Shown: positions 1 to 9,500 of the stretch, one piece after another
Layout of the letters: every line of letters begins with the position of its first letter
Position numbering within the stretch: position 1 is the stretch's first letter
Assembly: GCA_019638275.1 (NCBI GenBank)
Contig: JAHBUC010000017.1
Span: 1 to 64,000, forward strand
DNA length: 64,000 nt
Origin: Cyclobacteriaceae bacterium
GTDB taxonomy: Bacteria; Bacteroidota; Bacteroidia; Cytophagales; Cyclobacteriaceae
Direction: 5' to 3'
The notes under the pieces: generated by a model
Databases searched by the model: none
Told to the model about the DNA's origin: nothing
Seen by the model: the letters and a program-made list of their open reading frames with translations, nothing else
Program-made: the position numbers and the translations under genes

Positions 1-309
1 TTCAAACGTTACTGGAATAAAAGGAGGCAGCGATGCAAAGTTTTTACCACCAATAATCATGGGCCAGTCGTAACCCAGCATCCATATCTGCATGAGCAAA
101 GCAAGGCTCGTACCGGTCATTCCAAACAAGAATGCGGCTATAGGCAACCTGGATTTCTTATACCCTAAGGCTTCATCAATGCCGTGCACCGGAAACGGTG
201 AATACACTTCCTGGATTTTAACACCGCTCGAACGCACCTTTCTGATGCCGTTCAACAGCACATCCTCATCATTGAAAATTCCTACTACAAAATGCTTATC
301 TGCATCCAT
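1..309 (-). CDS. actD: Alternative complex III subunit ActD (DUF3341), partial
   Basis: Only the first ~103 codons are present; the rest lies beyond the left edge. The minus-strand ATG is at 309-307, three bases after the stop of the NrfD-like gene, with a second in-frame ATG two codons in. The translation begins MDADKHFVVGIFNDEDVLLN and continues through a segment containing EVYSPFPVHGIDEALG to a hydrophobic helix (FLFGMTGTSLALLMQ). This is the usual pattern of the DUF3341 subunit ActD: a soluble N-terminal domain followed by two membrane helices. ActD is a membrane subunit of the quinol:cytochrome c/acceptor oxidoreductase that replaces complex bc1. Gene order (actA-actB-actC-actD) supports the call. 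Confidence 0.85.
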   Translation of the reverse strand, partial: MDADKHFVVGIFNDEDVLLNGIRKVRSSGVKIQEVYSPFPVHGIDEALGYKKSRLPIAAFLFGMTGTSLALLMQIWMLGYDWPMIIGGKNFASLPPFIPVTFE

Positions 310-312
310 GGC

Positions 313-1683
313 TTATTGTTTTTCAGAAGTTGTCTTGATAATACTTTTCACTTCGGCCATGTTGATTACCGGGAAGAACTTCGCGAACAGGAAGAACGCG
401 GTAAAGAAAATACCGAATGTAAATACATACTGCCCTACATCGTACCAGGTTGGGTAGAACATAGTCCAGCTTGATGGAATGTAATCGCGATGCAGAGACG
501 TAACAATGATCACGAAACGCTCAAACCACATACCGATGTTCACAATAATGGAGAGCACGAATGTAGCCACAATGCTGGTTCTGATTTTCTTGATCCAGAA
601 CAACTGTGGTGAAATCACATTACACGTCATCATAGACCAATATGCCCATGCGTACGGGCCCACCACCCGGTTGTAGAAGGCGTAACCTTCATAAGGCACG
701 CGTGAATACCAGGAGATGAATAATTCAGTAATGTATGCGATACCCACAATCGAACCGGTAATGATGATGATGATGTTCATCAACTCAATGTGGTAGATGG
801 TGATGTAATCTTCAAGTTTGAAAACTTTTCGGGTTACCAGCAACAGCGTTAACACCATCGCAAATCCGGAAAAGATCGCACCCGCAACGAAGTATGGCGG
901 GAAGATGGTGGTGTGCCAACCGGGAATTACCGAAGTAGCAAAGTCCATGGATACGATTGTGTGCACCGAAAGTACAAGTGGTGTTGAAAGACCCGCGAGA
1001 ATAAGGGCAACGGATTCGTAACGCATCCACGTTTTTGCTCCGCCCTGCCAGCCAAAGCTGAGGGCATTGTAAACGGTGGCGCGAATTTTATTTCCTTGTA
1101 CAACGGCACGGTCGCGGATTACCGCAAAATCTGGAATAAGACCGATGTACCAGAATACCAATGAAACGGTGAAGTATGTTGAGATGGCGAACACGTCCCA
1201 AAGCAACGGTGAGTTGAAGTTAACCCAAAGAGATCCGAATGTGTTGGGAAGTGGCAATGCCCAGTAAAATCCTAACCACAAACGGCCCATGTGGAAGCCG
1301 GGGAAACTGGCCGCACAAATAACCGCAAAGATGGTCATCGCTTCTGCCGCACGGTTAATCGACATTCTCCAACGCTGACGGAAGAGCAACAAGATAGCCG
1401 AGATCAGTGTACCTGCGTGACCGATACCCACCCACCATACGAAGTTGGTGATATCCCACGCCCAACCTACTGTTTTGTTAAGGCCCCACACCCCGATGCC
1501 GTGCCAGAGCAACATGCCGCAGGCGTATGCACCCCAGGCGAGCAATGCCAATGAAACTGCCATTGCCATCCACCAGAGTTTGGTTGGTTTGCCTTCCACC
1601 TGCCGGCTGATATCATGCGAAACATCCTTAATGGTTTTACCACCGGTTACCAGGGGTTCGCGAACTGCTGAAGTTACTGCCAT
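313..1683 (-). CDS. actC: Alternative complex III subunit ActC (NrfD-like membrane protein)
   Basis: This 456-residue polytopic protein has about ten hydrophobic helices, from WMAMAVSLALLAWGAYACGM near residue 40 to the C-terminal VFTFGIFFTAFFLFAKFF. It belongs to the NrfD/PsrC family, whose members bind quinol in the membrane. In alternative complex III, ActC is held to carry the quinol-oxidation site and pass electrons towards the Fe-S clusters of ActB. It follows actB by 28 bases and precedes actD by 3, so the genes are surely cotranscribed. The length and the motif-rich N-terminal third (VGIGHAGTLISAILLLFRQ) match ActC better than the shorter NrfD of nitrite reductases. Confidence 0.9.
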   Translation of the reverse strand: MAVTSAVREPLVTGGKTIKDVSHDISRQVEGKPTKLWWMAMAVSLALLAWGAYACGMLLWHGIGVWGLNKTVGWAWDITNFVWWVGIGHAGTLISAILLLFRQRWRMSINRAAEAMTIFAVICAASFPGFHMGRLWLGFYWALPLPNTFGSLWVNFNSPLLWDVFAISTYFTVSLVFWYIGLIPDFAVIRDRAVVQGNKIRATVYNALSFGWQGGAKTWMRYESVALILAGLSTPLVLSVHTIVSMDFATSVIPGWHTTIFPPYFVAGAIFSGFAMVLTLLLVTRKVFKLEDYITIYHIELMNIIIIITGSIVGIAYITELFISWYSRVPYEGYAFYNRVVGPYAWAYWSMMTCNVISPQLFWIKKIRTSIVATFVLSIIVNIGMWFERFVIIVTSLHRDYIPSSWTMFYPTWYDVGQYVFTFGIFFTAFFLFAKFFPVINMAEVKSIIKTTSEKQ

Positions 1684-1711
1684 AGTATTTTACTTCTCTC
1701 GTTTATCGTTA

Positions 1712-4700
1712 TTATGCGTTTGCTGAATCTTTGTTACGTACTTTGGTGAGGTACCAGATGTTCGGCTTCACCCCTACTTCTTCCAATACCTGGTAAGCAC
1801 GTGGGTTGCCGGTTATCTTATCGATACCGAAAGGCTTCTCCGGATTAGCAGGAGAAATCTTCAACAGCTTGCTGATGCGGCTTTCCGGATCGTTCACATC
1901 ACCGAATACAATCGCACCCGTTGAACATGAAGCCTGGCAAGCAGTAACCACTTCACCATCCTTAAGCGGCCTTCTTTCTTTCTTGGCCTGAAGTTTTCCG
2001 TTTTGAATGCGCTGTACGCAGAAGGAACACTTCTCCATTACACCGCGTGAACGTACGGTTACATCCGGATTCAACACCATCTTACCCAAGTCGGTATTCA
2101 TGGCCGGATTCACATTTTCAAACTGGCGGTTATCGTGATACTTGAACCAGTTGAAACGTCTTACTTTATACGGGCAGTTGTTGGCACAATAGCGTGTACC
2201 GATACAACGGTTGTACGTCATTTGATTTAATCCTTCAGTGCTGTGGGTGGTAGCCGCAACCGGACACACCGTTTCGCAAGGTGCGTTGTTACAGTGCTGA
2301 CACAACATTGGCTGGAATACCACTTCCGGGTTTTCGGCTGCCTCCTCAAGGCCGCGTACATCATGCACTTCGGCATCGCTGCTGTAGTAGCGGTCGATAC
2401 GCAACCAATGCATTTCCCTGCGGTTGATTACTTCTTCGCGACCAACCATGGAAACGTTGTTCTCTACATTACACGCCACCACGCAAGCGCCACACCCGAT
2501 ACACGTATTCAGGTCGATGGCCATACCCCAATGGTGGTTCTTGTATTCGTGGCCTTTCCACATAGAAAGCTCACCTGGAGCCACTTTGTGATTCGGATCT
2601 TTCCACGTTGCTACTTTCGGTTGGAATTCACGCTTCCAATCAGCCTTTGAGAATTTATTCAGGGTAGTTTCCTGCACAACGGTTTGGCGCGCCATATAGG
2701 TTTGGTGCGTTTGTGTTGTTGCAATCTGGTAACGTTCACCAGTAGCCTGCAACGTTGCACCACCCACGTTATAGCTGAGCGATCCGTTCACCATACCGAT
2801 GAGTGGATATACATTCTTACCAATACCATCAGCCACTTTACCGGCTTTGGTGCGGCCATAACCTAACGGAATACCAAGCGTACCCGGTGTTTGACCAGGT
2901 TGAACCAGTGCCGGAAGTTTAACCGGCTCTTTACCATTGATGGAGATAGTATAATATTCTGTTTTGGCTTCTTTGAAATTGATGCTCTTTGCATCGGCAG
3001 GCGCAACGGTTACGTAGTGTTCCCAAACCGCTTTGGTAATCGGGTCAGGAAGTTCCTGCAACAGTGGGTTGTTGGCTTGCGAGCCATTACCTACTGTTCC
3101 GTTTTCGAATACGAATACTTCAAAGCCATCGCCTGTTTTGTAGGTTGATGCAATCGCAGAAGCAGCCGCGGCTACATCGCCAGCAAAAGAAACGGCTGAT
3201 GCTTCTACCGGTAGTTCCAGCACACCATTGTACAGGCACTGATCCCACCAGGTTTGGAAATTACCAGATTTATAAAACCAGTTCTTCCAGTTACTCTTCA
3301 CCACTTCGAAATAATCAACGTTGGTTTCACCCGCCCAAATCAGGAAGCTCTCCTGCGCTGCACGCGATTTGAAAATCGGGGAGATGGCTGGTTGTGCCAG
3401 ACTAAAATGATTCTTCTTAGGCTCGGCATCATTCCATGCTTCGAGGAAGTGGTGATCCGGAGCAATATAATCTACAAGTGCAGCGGTTTCATCTTCTTTA
3501 TAAGAGGTAGCAATCTTCACCTGAACTTTGCTCAACCCAGCCTCCAGTTGTGCACCCATTGGGTGATCGTAAACCGGATTACAGTTGTAGAAGATTACAC
3601 CGGCAACACTGCCTGCATTAACCTCTTTAACAAAATCAGCCATAGCCTGATCGTTACCCTGACGGTAATTCACAGGAACGTTCGGAAGGATGGTTGATCC
3701 GTAGCTTCCCAATAAATCGTTGATGGCGTTTACCACAACCTGAACCGACTTATCATTTGATCCGGCAACTACCAGTGCATTACCACGGCTGTTCCAAAGA
3801 TCATCAGCTGCTTTCTTCAAGTTAGGCTTATCCACACCACCGTTGATGGTTGATACTCCGGCTTTAGAAGCCAATAAATTATACAACTGAACAACCACAG
3901 CGCCTTCTTCCGAAGGTTTGATCTGCGTGCGGTAGTCAGCATTTGCGCCCGCCAATGACATACCGGTTTCGAACTGGTAGTGGCGCGACATATCTTTTTT
4001 GTTCTCCCCTACTTCGCGGGTAGCCGCATACTGCTTGGTAAACTCAACAGGCGACAACCATGAGGTAAGGAAATCAGCTGCAACGCTTACGATTACTTTT
4101 GCCTTGCTGAAATCATAGGAAGGAATCATGGCTGTACCAAATGATTCTTCATTTGCCTTCAACATACCGTAATGCGAACTCTGATCGTACTGAACGTGTT
4201 GTGTAGTAGGATACTTGGCCTTGAACTTCTCAATAACCGCCTTCGTACTTGGGCTAAGAATGGAGTTGCTTACGATTACAATCTTGCCGTTGCTCAGGCT
4301 GATGCCACGCAACTTGTCGGTAATCTCCATATCCAGTTCATCCCAGGTGGCCTTGCGGTTTTCACCAAGACGCGGGAAACGGAGACGTGCGTTGTCGTAA
4401 AGAGAAAGTACAGAGGCTTCAACCTGTGCGCTGGTACCGCCTTTTGATACGCTTGAAAGTGAGTTACCTTCAATTTTGATCGGGCGACCTTCGCGGGTTT
4501 TTACCACAATGCTGCAATAATCACCGCCATTGGTATAGGTGGAAGCATAGTAGTTAGCCACACTTGGGGTGGAGTCCTCAGGCTTATTAACATACGGGAT
4601 TGCTTTCCGGATAGGCGCTTCACAGGCAGCCAACGAAACCGCGGCTACACCGAAACCCATCATTTTTAGGAAATCCCTGCGGGAATGGCCAAGATCTTCC

Positions 4701-4807
4701 TCCGGTCCAGGAGCAAACTCATTGTGGGCATGCTTCACAAACTCGGGATCATTACTGAGTTGCTCGAGGCCTTTCCAGTATATCTTCTTCGTAGATTCTT
4801 TCTCCAT
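1712..4807 (-). CDS. actB: Alternative complex III subunit ActB (molybdopterin-like/Fe-S protein, TAT lipoprotein)
   Basis: This 1031-residue protein starts with a ~40-residue cytoplasmic extension, then a twin-arginine signal (SRRDFLKMM, residues 42-50) ending in a lipobox (SLAAC, Cys62). It should be exported folded and anchored as a lipoprotein. The middle resembles a molybdopterin oxidoreductase domain; in ActB this fold is known to lack the cofactor. The C-terminal ~280 residues carry four ferredoxin-type cysteine groups: CIGCGACVVAC, CQHCNNAPCETVC, CIGTRYCANNC, and CSFCVQRI with CQASC. They bind 3Fe-4S/4Fe-4S clusters relaying electrons from quinol to cytochrome. It lies 51 bases after the cytochrome gene and 28 bases before actC. 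Confidence 0.92.
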   Translation of the reverse strand: MEKESTKKIYWKGLEQLSNDPEFVKHAHNEFAPGPEEDLGHSRRDFLKMMGFGVAAVSLAACEAPIRKAIPYVNKPEDSTPSVANYYASTYTNGGDYCSIVVKTREGRPIKIEGNSLSSVSKGGTSAQVEASVLSLYDNARLRFPRLGENRKATWDELDMEITDKLRGISLSNGKIVIVSNSILSPSTKAVIEKFKAKYPTTQHVQYDQSSHYGMLKANEESFGTAMIPSYDFSKAKVIVSVAADFLTSWLSPVEFTKQYAATREVGENKKDMSRHYQFETGMSLAGANADYRTQIKPSEEGAVVVQLYNLLASKAGVSTINGGVDKPNLKKAADDLWNSRGNALVVAGSNDKSVQVVVNAINDLLGSYGSTILPNVPVNYRQGNDQAMADFVKEVNAGSVAGVIFYNCNPVYDHPMGAQLEAGLSKVQVKIATSYKEDETAALVDYIAPDHHFLEAWNDAEPKKNHFSLAQPAISPIFKSRAAQESFLIWAGETNVDYFEVVKSNWKNWFYKSGNFQTWWDQCLYNGVLELPVEASAVSFAGDVAAAASAIASTYKTGDGFEVFVFENGTVGNGSQANNPLLQELPDPITKAVWEHYVTVAPADAKSINFKEAKTEYYTISINGKEPVKLPALVQPGQTPGTLGIPLGYGRTKAGKVADGIGKNVYPLIGMVNGSLSYNVGGATLQATGERYQIATTQTHQTYMARQTVVQETTLNKFSKADWKREFQPKVATWKDPNHKVAPGELSMWKGHEYKNHHWGMAIDLNTCIGCGACVVACNVENNVSMVGREEVINRREMHWLRIDRYYSSDAEVHDVRGLEEAAENPEVVFQPMLCQHCNNAPCETVCPVAATTHSTEGLNQMTYNRCIGTRYCANNCPYKVRRFNWFKYHDNRQFENVNPAMNTDLGKMVLNPDVTVRSRGVMEKCSFCVQRIQNGKLQAKKERRPLKDGEVVTACQASCSTGAIVFGDVNDPESRISKLLKISPANPEKPFGIDKITGNPRAYQVLEEVGVKPNIWYLTKVRNKDSANA

Positions 4808-4858
4808 AATATATATTAAAGCGAAGTCTGACTTAAGGTACGGTTATTCAATTCTTTA

Positions 4859-6115
4859 TTAATAGTGGCACTTGGCACATTCCAAACCACCAATGTCTTC
4901 CACCTTCATAGGTTCCTTGCTGGCATTGTTGTGCAACTCAACCAGCTTGTCGTAGTACGCACTGCCTTTGGTGTTCACATCTGTCTTGCGGTGACAGTCG
5001 ATACACCAGCCCATAGTTAACAAAGAGTATTGCTTCACCACTTCCATTTCTTCTATCGGGCCGTGGCAAGTCTGGCATTCAATGTTACCCACGTTCACGT
5101 GCTGCGCGTGGTTGAAATAAGCCAAGTCGGGAAGGTTGTGGATACGAACCCACTCAATGGGTTTCTGATTCGGGCCGAAGGTAAGTGTTTCGGGTTGCCA
5201 ATCGGCAGCGGCCCAAAGTTTCTGAATTTGAGGCGATTCTGTTTTAACGGAGCGGTGACAGTTCATACAAATATTCACTGAAGGAATAGTGGCGCTCTTG
5301 CCCACCATCACGCCCACGTGACAGTATTTACAATCAATTTCGTAGGCACCTGCGTGCAGCTTATGCGAAAAGGCAATGGGTTGCTTGGGCGCATAGCCCT
5401 GCTGAACACCAACAGAATATAAGGTATTGATCACCCACTTGAAACCAAGCGAGGCAATAATAAAGATCATGATGAACCGGAAGCCTGCGCTACCGGTAAT
5501 GCTGCCCATGGTGTAGGGCGAATGAACAACCTCTTTATCTTCTTCTGAAAGATCCTTCTGGTCAAGGAAACGCTTAAGGGCAGAAACCAGGAAGAGCAAT
5601 ACCATTACAAGGAGTGCCAGGATCACCAACATCCCGACAAGGATGATATTCAGGTAACCAGCCGGTACACCTGATCCGGCTCCATCACCACCTGCTGCTG
5701 CCGGAGTGGCGGCAACCGGAGGACCTTTCTCCGTTTCGGCTTTGATGTAAGCCAACAGGTTCATCAGTTGATCGTCCTTTAAACCGGTGAAGGCGGTCAT
5801 CTGAGTCTTGTTGTACTCGTTATACAGGTTTACTGCATATTCATCGCCACTGGCAATTACAGCAGCTGAGTTTTTAATGAAAGCTTTGAGCCAGTCAATG
5901 GATGGTGCACGGTCATAGACATTAGCCAGTGCAGGACCAACTAATTTCTGGTGTACCCGATGGCAGGTTTTACAATTTGCGTTAAAGAGGGATTCCCCAT
6001 CGGCAATTGCTTCCGGTGTGGTGGGAATTTCCTGTGCAAATGAAATGGATAACGTAAATAATAAAACGAGTGTGCTGATGCTTCGGGTGATGGAGTACAG
6101 GGATACTTTTATCAT
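4859..6115 (-). CDS. actA: Alternative complex III multiheme cytochrome c (ActA with extra N-terminal cytochrome domain)
   Basis: The first gene of the operon encodes 418 residues. A signal peptide (to ~residue 28) is followed by a monoheme class I cytochrome c domain: CKTCH at 48-52, candidate sixth ligand Met106. Then come an Ala/Gly/Pro linker and two membrane helices (~153-180 and ~211-232). The C-terminal domain has five more CxxCH sites at 262, 283, 347, 371 and 413, the last one residue from the end. The five-heme domain is ActA; the N-terminal domain resembles a separate small cytochrome subunit. Six hemes on one chain would give a wire from ActB to the terminal oxidase. Confidence 0.9.
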   Translation of the reverse strand: MIKVSLYSITRSISTLVLLFTLSISFAQEIPTTPEAIADGESLFNANCKTCHRVHQKLVGPALANVYDRAPSIDWLKAFIKNSAAVIASGDEYAVNLYNEYNKTQMTAFTGLKDDQLMNLLAYIKAETEKGPPVAATPAAAGGDGAGSGVPAGYLNIILVGMLVILALLVMVLLFLVSALKRFLDQKDLSEEDKEVVHSPYTMGSITGSAGFRFIMIFIIASLGFKWVINTLYSVGVQQGYAPKQPIAFSHKLHAGAYEIDCKYCHVGVMVGKSATIPSVNICMNCHRSVKTESPQIQKLWAAADWQPETLTFGPNQKPIEWVRIHNLPDLAYFNHAQHVNVGNIECQTCHGPIEEMEVVKQYSLLTMGWCIDCHRKTDVNTKGSAYYDKLVELHNNASKEPMKVEDIGGLECAKCHY

Positions 6116-6152
6116 GATAGGTTTGTAGTGTCCGGTTTTACATCAAGGTGCA

Positions 6153-6183
6153 CAAATCTACTATCGGAAGTCATTTTTTCAAA
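6153..6183 (-). promoter_or_regulatory. Bacteroidota-type promoter of the act operon
   Basis: Read on the minus strand: TTTG (6183-6180), a 19-base spacer, then TAGATTTG (6160-6153). This matches the Bacteroidota consensus -33 TTTG / -7 TAnnTTTG exactly. Transcription should begin near 6148, giving a leader of about 30 bases before the cytochrome start at 6115. It is the cleanest promoter in the window. Confidence 0.75.
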
Positions 6184-6324
6184 CTTATTTCGGGTACTGG
6201 AAACAATTATTTGAGCTGTTTTAAGCGGTTTTATCGCAGTGTTAAAACTTCTTGAACCTTGACGAAGAAAAAGCTGAACAAATAGTTTAGAATCAATTTA
6301 AATTGCTGAAATAATCTGCGAAAA

Positions 6325-6891
6325 ATGACTCCATTTGAATATGTGAGCGTGCTCATTTCCCTGATTTTGGGATTGGGCATCGCGGTAATACTAACCGGAT
6401 TGGCGCGCATCATTAAACGGTGGGAAACGGTGGTGCCGTACGGCCCCTTCTTTGTCTGGATTGTGCTGGTATTTGTGTTACACATTCAGGAGTGGTGGGA
6501 CACGTATCAACTCATGAACTGGACGACCTGGAGTTTAACTGTTTTTCTGTTTGTGATCCTCTACCCCATCTTGTTATTCATCCTGGCCAACCTGTTGTTC
6601 CCGGTTAAATGGAGAGTGCCCCTCGACCTGAAAGCCTACTACTTTTCCATCTGCCCGAAGTTTTTCTTCTTCACCATTTGCCTGGCGCTAACGGCCGTAC
6701 TGCAAAACTTGTTTCTACTGGATTACTCCCTTGAGGAGCAGCCTGTTCAACTGGGCGTCATTATCTTGTTCAGCATTCTGTTGATCTTTAGAACAAAAAG
6801 GGCATGGGTACATTATGCTATTTCGCTTGGCTTGCTTCTGCTGCTCATAGGGAACCTTGTATTTGCCCCGCAACAACTCGTGGCCCGCTAA
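6325..6891 (+). CDS. Hypothetical polytopic membrane protein
   Basis: This 188-residue protein is almost entirely hydrophobic. I count about six membrane helices (roughly residues 5-28, 40-58, 67-92, 109-128, 140-156 and 163-183). The opening MTPFEYVSVLISLILGLGIA and an early conserved-looking stretch with aromatic residues (HIQEWWDTY, ~54-62) resemble small integral membrane proteins of unknown function found in many bacteria. I recognise no catalytic motif. Its stop overlaps by four bases the stop of the convergent TIGR02757 gene. Nothing in the neighbourhood suggests a partner. Confidence 0.75.
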   Translation: MTPFEYVSVLISLILGLGIAVILTGLARIIKRWETVVPYGPFFVWIVLVFVLHIQEWWDTYQLMNWTTWSLTVFLFVILYPILLFILANLLFPVKWRVPLDLKAYYFSICPKFFFFTICLALTAVLQNLFLLDYSLEEQPVQLGVIILFSILLIFRTKRAWVHYAISLGLLLLLIGNLVFAPQQLVAR

Positions 6892-7685
6892 AACTTTTCA
6901 AGTCCCAATCCGAATAGCGCGAAATCGTACTTTACCGGATCGCTGGGGTCCAGCTTGCGCAGGTTACCGGTTAATTCAATAGCTGTAAGCCAATCCATCT
7001 GCTTTCGTTTGATCAGGCGCAGCTTGCGTGCAACCCGCTCAACGTGTACATCGCACGGGCAAATCAGTTGTGCCGGACTGATGCTTTCCCAAATACCAAA
7101 ATCAACTCCTTTATTATCATTGCGCACCATCCAACGCAAATACATGTTCAGGCGCTTACAAGCCGACTTGCGTTCAGGGGTAGCGATGTGTTTTTTGGTT
7201 CGTACAGGAAAATCCGGGAGGCTAAAGAACAGGTTGTGAAAATTACCAAGTCCCTTTTCAACAGTTGGCTCTTCTGGCGAAACAGAAAATGCATCTTCTA
7301 AAGAATCGTGGCGTTCATAGTACCACTTCAGAAAGGCAATAAAATATAGTGCATCTGTTGCATTGAATGTGCGGTGACGAAACTCAAGAAATGGTTTCAG
7401 ATCATATTCACGATGGTGTAAAATAAAGTTGTGCGGATCATGATCCATCCACCCCAAAAGTTTACGACAGTTATTAATAATAGTAACGCGCTGCCCCCAG
7501 GCCAATGTAGCGGCAAATAACCCGGCAATTTCAATGTCTTGCTTTTTTGAAAACTGATGTGGGATCAGGATCGGATCAAGATCAATAAAGCCAGGTTGGT
7601 TGTATTGTTTCACCTTCTCATCCAGCAACTCCTTCAATTCCGGAAAAGCCAATAATTTGTTCCGCCTCTTTACATCCTGTAACAC
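6888..7685 (-). CDS. TIGR02757 (DUF2400) family protein
   Basis: This 265-residue soluble protein matches the TIGR02757 family, common in Bacteroidota and of unknown biochemical role. Recognisable stretches are the N-terminal YNQPGFIDLDPILIPHQFS, then GLFAATLAWGQRVTI, and the C-terminal CPCDVHVERVARKL. The family has a helical fold recalling HhH-GPD DNA glycosylases, but I see no glycosylase catalytic residue that I could defend. The start is a GTG at 7685, since no in-frame ATG lies nearby. The 3' end overlaps the convergent membrane protein gene by four bases. Confidence 0.85.
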   Translation of the reverse strand: MLQDVKRRNKLLAFPELKELLDEKVKQYNQPGFIDLDPILIPHQFSKKQDIEIAGLFAATLAWGQRVTIINNCRKLLGWMDHDPHNFILHHREYDLKPFLEFRHRTFNATDALYFIAFLKWYYERHDSLEDAFSVSPEEPTVEKGLGNFHNLFFSLPDFPVRTKKHIATPERKSACKRLNMYLRWMVRNDNKGVDFGIWESISPAQLICPCDVHVERVARKLRLIKRKQMDWLTAIELTGNLRKLDPSDPVKYDFALFGLGLEKF

Positions 7686-7710
7686 GCGTGTAAGTACTGA
7701 TAAAGATCAC

Positions 7711-7740
7711 TTTGATAAAAGAGTAAATGCGCTAAATTTC
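7711..7740 (+). promoter_or_regulatory. Probable promoter of the Na/phosphate cotransporter gene
   Basis: TTTG (7711-7714), an 18-base spacer and TAAATTTC (7733-7740) fit the Bacteroidota -33/-7 pattern with one mismatch (final G to C). The predicted transcription start near 7745 leaves a leader of about 15 bases before the ATG at 7759. Confidence 0.5.
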
Positions 7741-7758
7741 AGAAATTAAAAATCTGCA

Positions 7759-9444
7759 ATGAGTACCGAACTCAATTTGGTGGAATTACTGGCCGGCATC
7801 GGCATTTTCCTTTTCGGGATGTACCAACTGGAAGAAGCGCTGAAGCAACTTTCTGGAAGTACTTTCCGAAAACTCCTTCGCAGGTTTACCGAAAACTGGT
7901 TTCGCAGTGTAGTGAGCGGAACAGTTGCTACGGCTGTACTTCAAAGCAGCACGGCTGTCTCCTTAATGGTTTTGGCTTTTGCCGGAGCCGGTGTTTTGGG
8001 AATGGAGAGTGCCATCGGTGTTATTATTGGTTCAAATTTAGGCACTACGCTAACCAGTTGGATTGTTGCCACCCTTGGGTTTAAAGTAAAGATTGAGTTA
8101 CTGGCGTTGCCCTTCATCGGTGTGGGCGGTTTAGGCCTGATTTTTTTTGGCACCTCCGGACGTGGTGCCAACATCTGCAAATTTCTGGTGGGCTTCGGCT
8201 TTCTGTTTATGGGCCTTGATTACATGAAAACCAGTATCGATGGTATGGCTCAGCATTATGATCTGGCCGCGCTGAAGCATTACCCCGGCATTGTGTTTAT
8301 CCTTATAGGCTTTCTTCTCACGGCTATTATTCAATCCAGTTCTGCATCGATGGCCATTATTCTCAGTGCCATTTATTCAGGTGTGCTTGCATTTCCCATG
8401 GCCGCTTACATGGTGATTGGCATCAACCTGGGCACCACCCTCACGGTACTGATTGGTTCGCTGGGTTCACAAACCATTAAAAAACGAGTGGCGATAAGTC
8501 ACTTACTGTTTAATGTAGTAACGGCTGTATTAGCCATTCTTCTATTTCCGCTCCTGATGTACCTGATTCAGAAAACCATTCATTTGGAAAATGATCCGGT
8601 AACCGGCATTGCTTTGTTCCATACCATGTTCAACCTGATAGGGGTAATTGTCTTCCTTCCGTTCATCGGCTTCTTCACCAACCTCATTGTACGCCTTGTT
8701 CGCGAAAAGAAAGCTACCCTTACCCGTTACCTGCACACCCTCAAACCAGATGTTACCGAGGCTGGCATTGAAGCGTTGAAAAATGAAATCCGGCATTTGA
8801 TTGTAGAGGTTATCCGTTACCATTTGCGATTACTGAAACTCAGTCGCAAGGAACCCTTTCAGTCCTTTCTAAAAAAAGAAGAGCCTGCTATTACTAAAGA
8901 GCTGCCGGCTGAGGAGCAATATCAAAATATAAAATTACTGGAGGCTGAAATCTATACGTTTGCTTCTGGCTTACAGACGCACGAACTCCGCGATGAGGAA
9001 GCACGTGAGTTAAACAAACTCCTGCATGCTACACGCAATGCTGTTGCCTCAGCCAAAATTCTGAAAGATGTGCAGCATAACCTGCAGGAAGTAGAAGCCG
9101 CTGACAATGCTGAGATTGAAAAGTTAATGATACACTTTAAGGAAAAGTGGGCCACCATTCACCAGGAATTTATACGCGTATTGGAAGAAAAAGAAACCAG
9201 TACCAACATCAGTATGATTCACGGACTAACCTTAAAAAACAAGGAAGATGACATCGCATTTACGCAACTGATCACCAGCGTTATTGCTTCACGAAAAATA
9301 AATCAGGCTGATATCCCAACACAGATAACCCTTAACCGTGCCTTCAATATGTCGGTACGTCAAATGACCCATGCCTTACGGGATTTGTTGTTCACAGAAC
9401 CGGAAGTGGAGATTGTGGAGAAATTGAGTGAAGGTGCCAGGTAG
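7759..9444 (+). CDS. Na/Pi cotransporter family protein with PhoU-like tail
   Basis: This 561-residue protein has the two inverted NptA/PNaS repeats of sodium-phosphate symporters. Each repeat carries the QSS signature: QSSTAVS at residues 62-68 and QSSSASM near 194-200. Gly-rich loops (GSNLGTTLTS, GINLGTTLTVL) follow. About eight to nine membrane helices end near residue 325. The remaining ~230 residues form a charged helical domain resembling PhoU, which in these fused proteins lies in the cytoplasm. The likely role is Na-driven phosphate uptake or regulation of it. It has its own promoter-like sequence and is followed by the hairpin-rich gap. Confidence 0.9.
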   Translation: MSTELNLVELLAGIGIFLFGMYQLEEALKQLSGSTFRKLLRRFTENWFRSVVSGTVATAVLQSSTAVSLMVLAFAGAGVLGMESAIGVIIGSNLGTTLTSWIVATLGFKVKIELLALPFIGVGGLGLIFFGTSGRGANICKFLVGFGFLFMGLDYMKTSIDGMAQHYDLAALKHYPGIVFILIGFLLTAIIQSSSASMAIILSAIYSGVLAFPMAAYMVIGINLGTTLTVLIGSLGSQTIKKRVAISHLLFNVVTAVLAILLFPLLMYLIQKTIHLENDPVTGIALFHTMFNLIGVIVFLPFIGFFTNLIVRLVREKKATLTRYLHTLKPDVTEAGIEALKNEIRHLIVEVIRYHLRLLKLSRKEPFQSFLKKEEPAITKELPAEEQYQNIKLLEAEIYTFASGLQTHELRDEEARELNKLLHATRNAVASAKILKDVQHNLQEVEAADNAEIEKLMIHFKEKWATIHQEFIRVLEEKETSTNISMIHGLTLKNKEDDIAFTQLITSVIASRKINQADIPTQITLNRAFNMSVRQMTHALRDLLFTEPEVEIVEKLSEGAR

Positions 9445-9470
9445 TGAGCTTCGCTTTGGCCTTAGACATT

Positions 9471-9487
9471 CAACCCCTTCGGGGTTG
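9471..9487. repeat. Short palindrome CAACCCC-TTC-GGGGTTG
   Basis: A perfect 7-bp stem with the 3-base loop TTC, 27 bases after the transporter stop. It lacks a T tract, so it is a weak terminator candidate on its own. It is the first of a series of CCTTCGG-containing palindromes. Confidence 0.8.
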
Positions 9488-9500
9488 TCGTTATGCATCA

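Noticed and set aside
3254..3697. 147-codon plus-strand ORF inside actB
   Set aside because: It lies antisense within a clear Fe-S protein gene, has no motif and no spacing to any neighbour; a chance frame.
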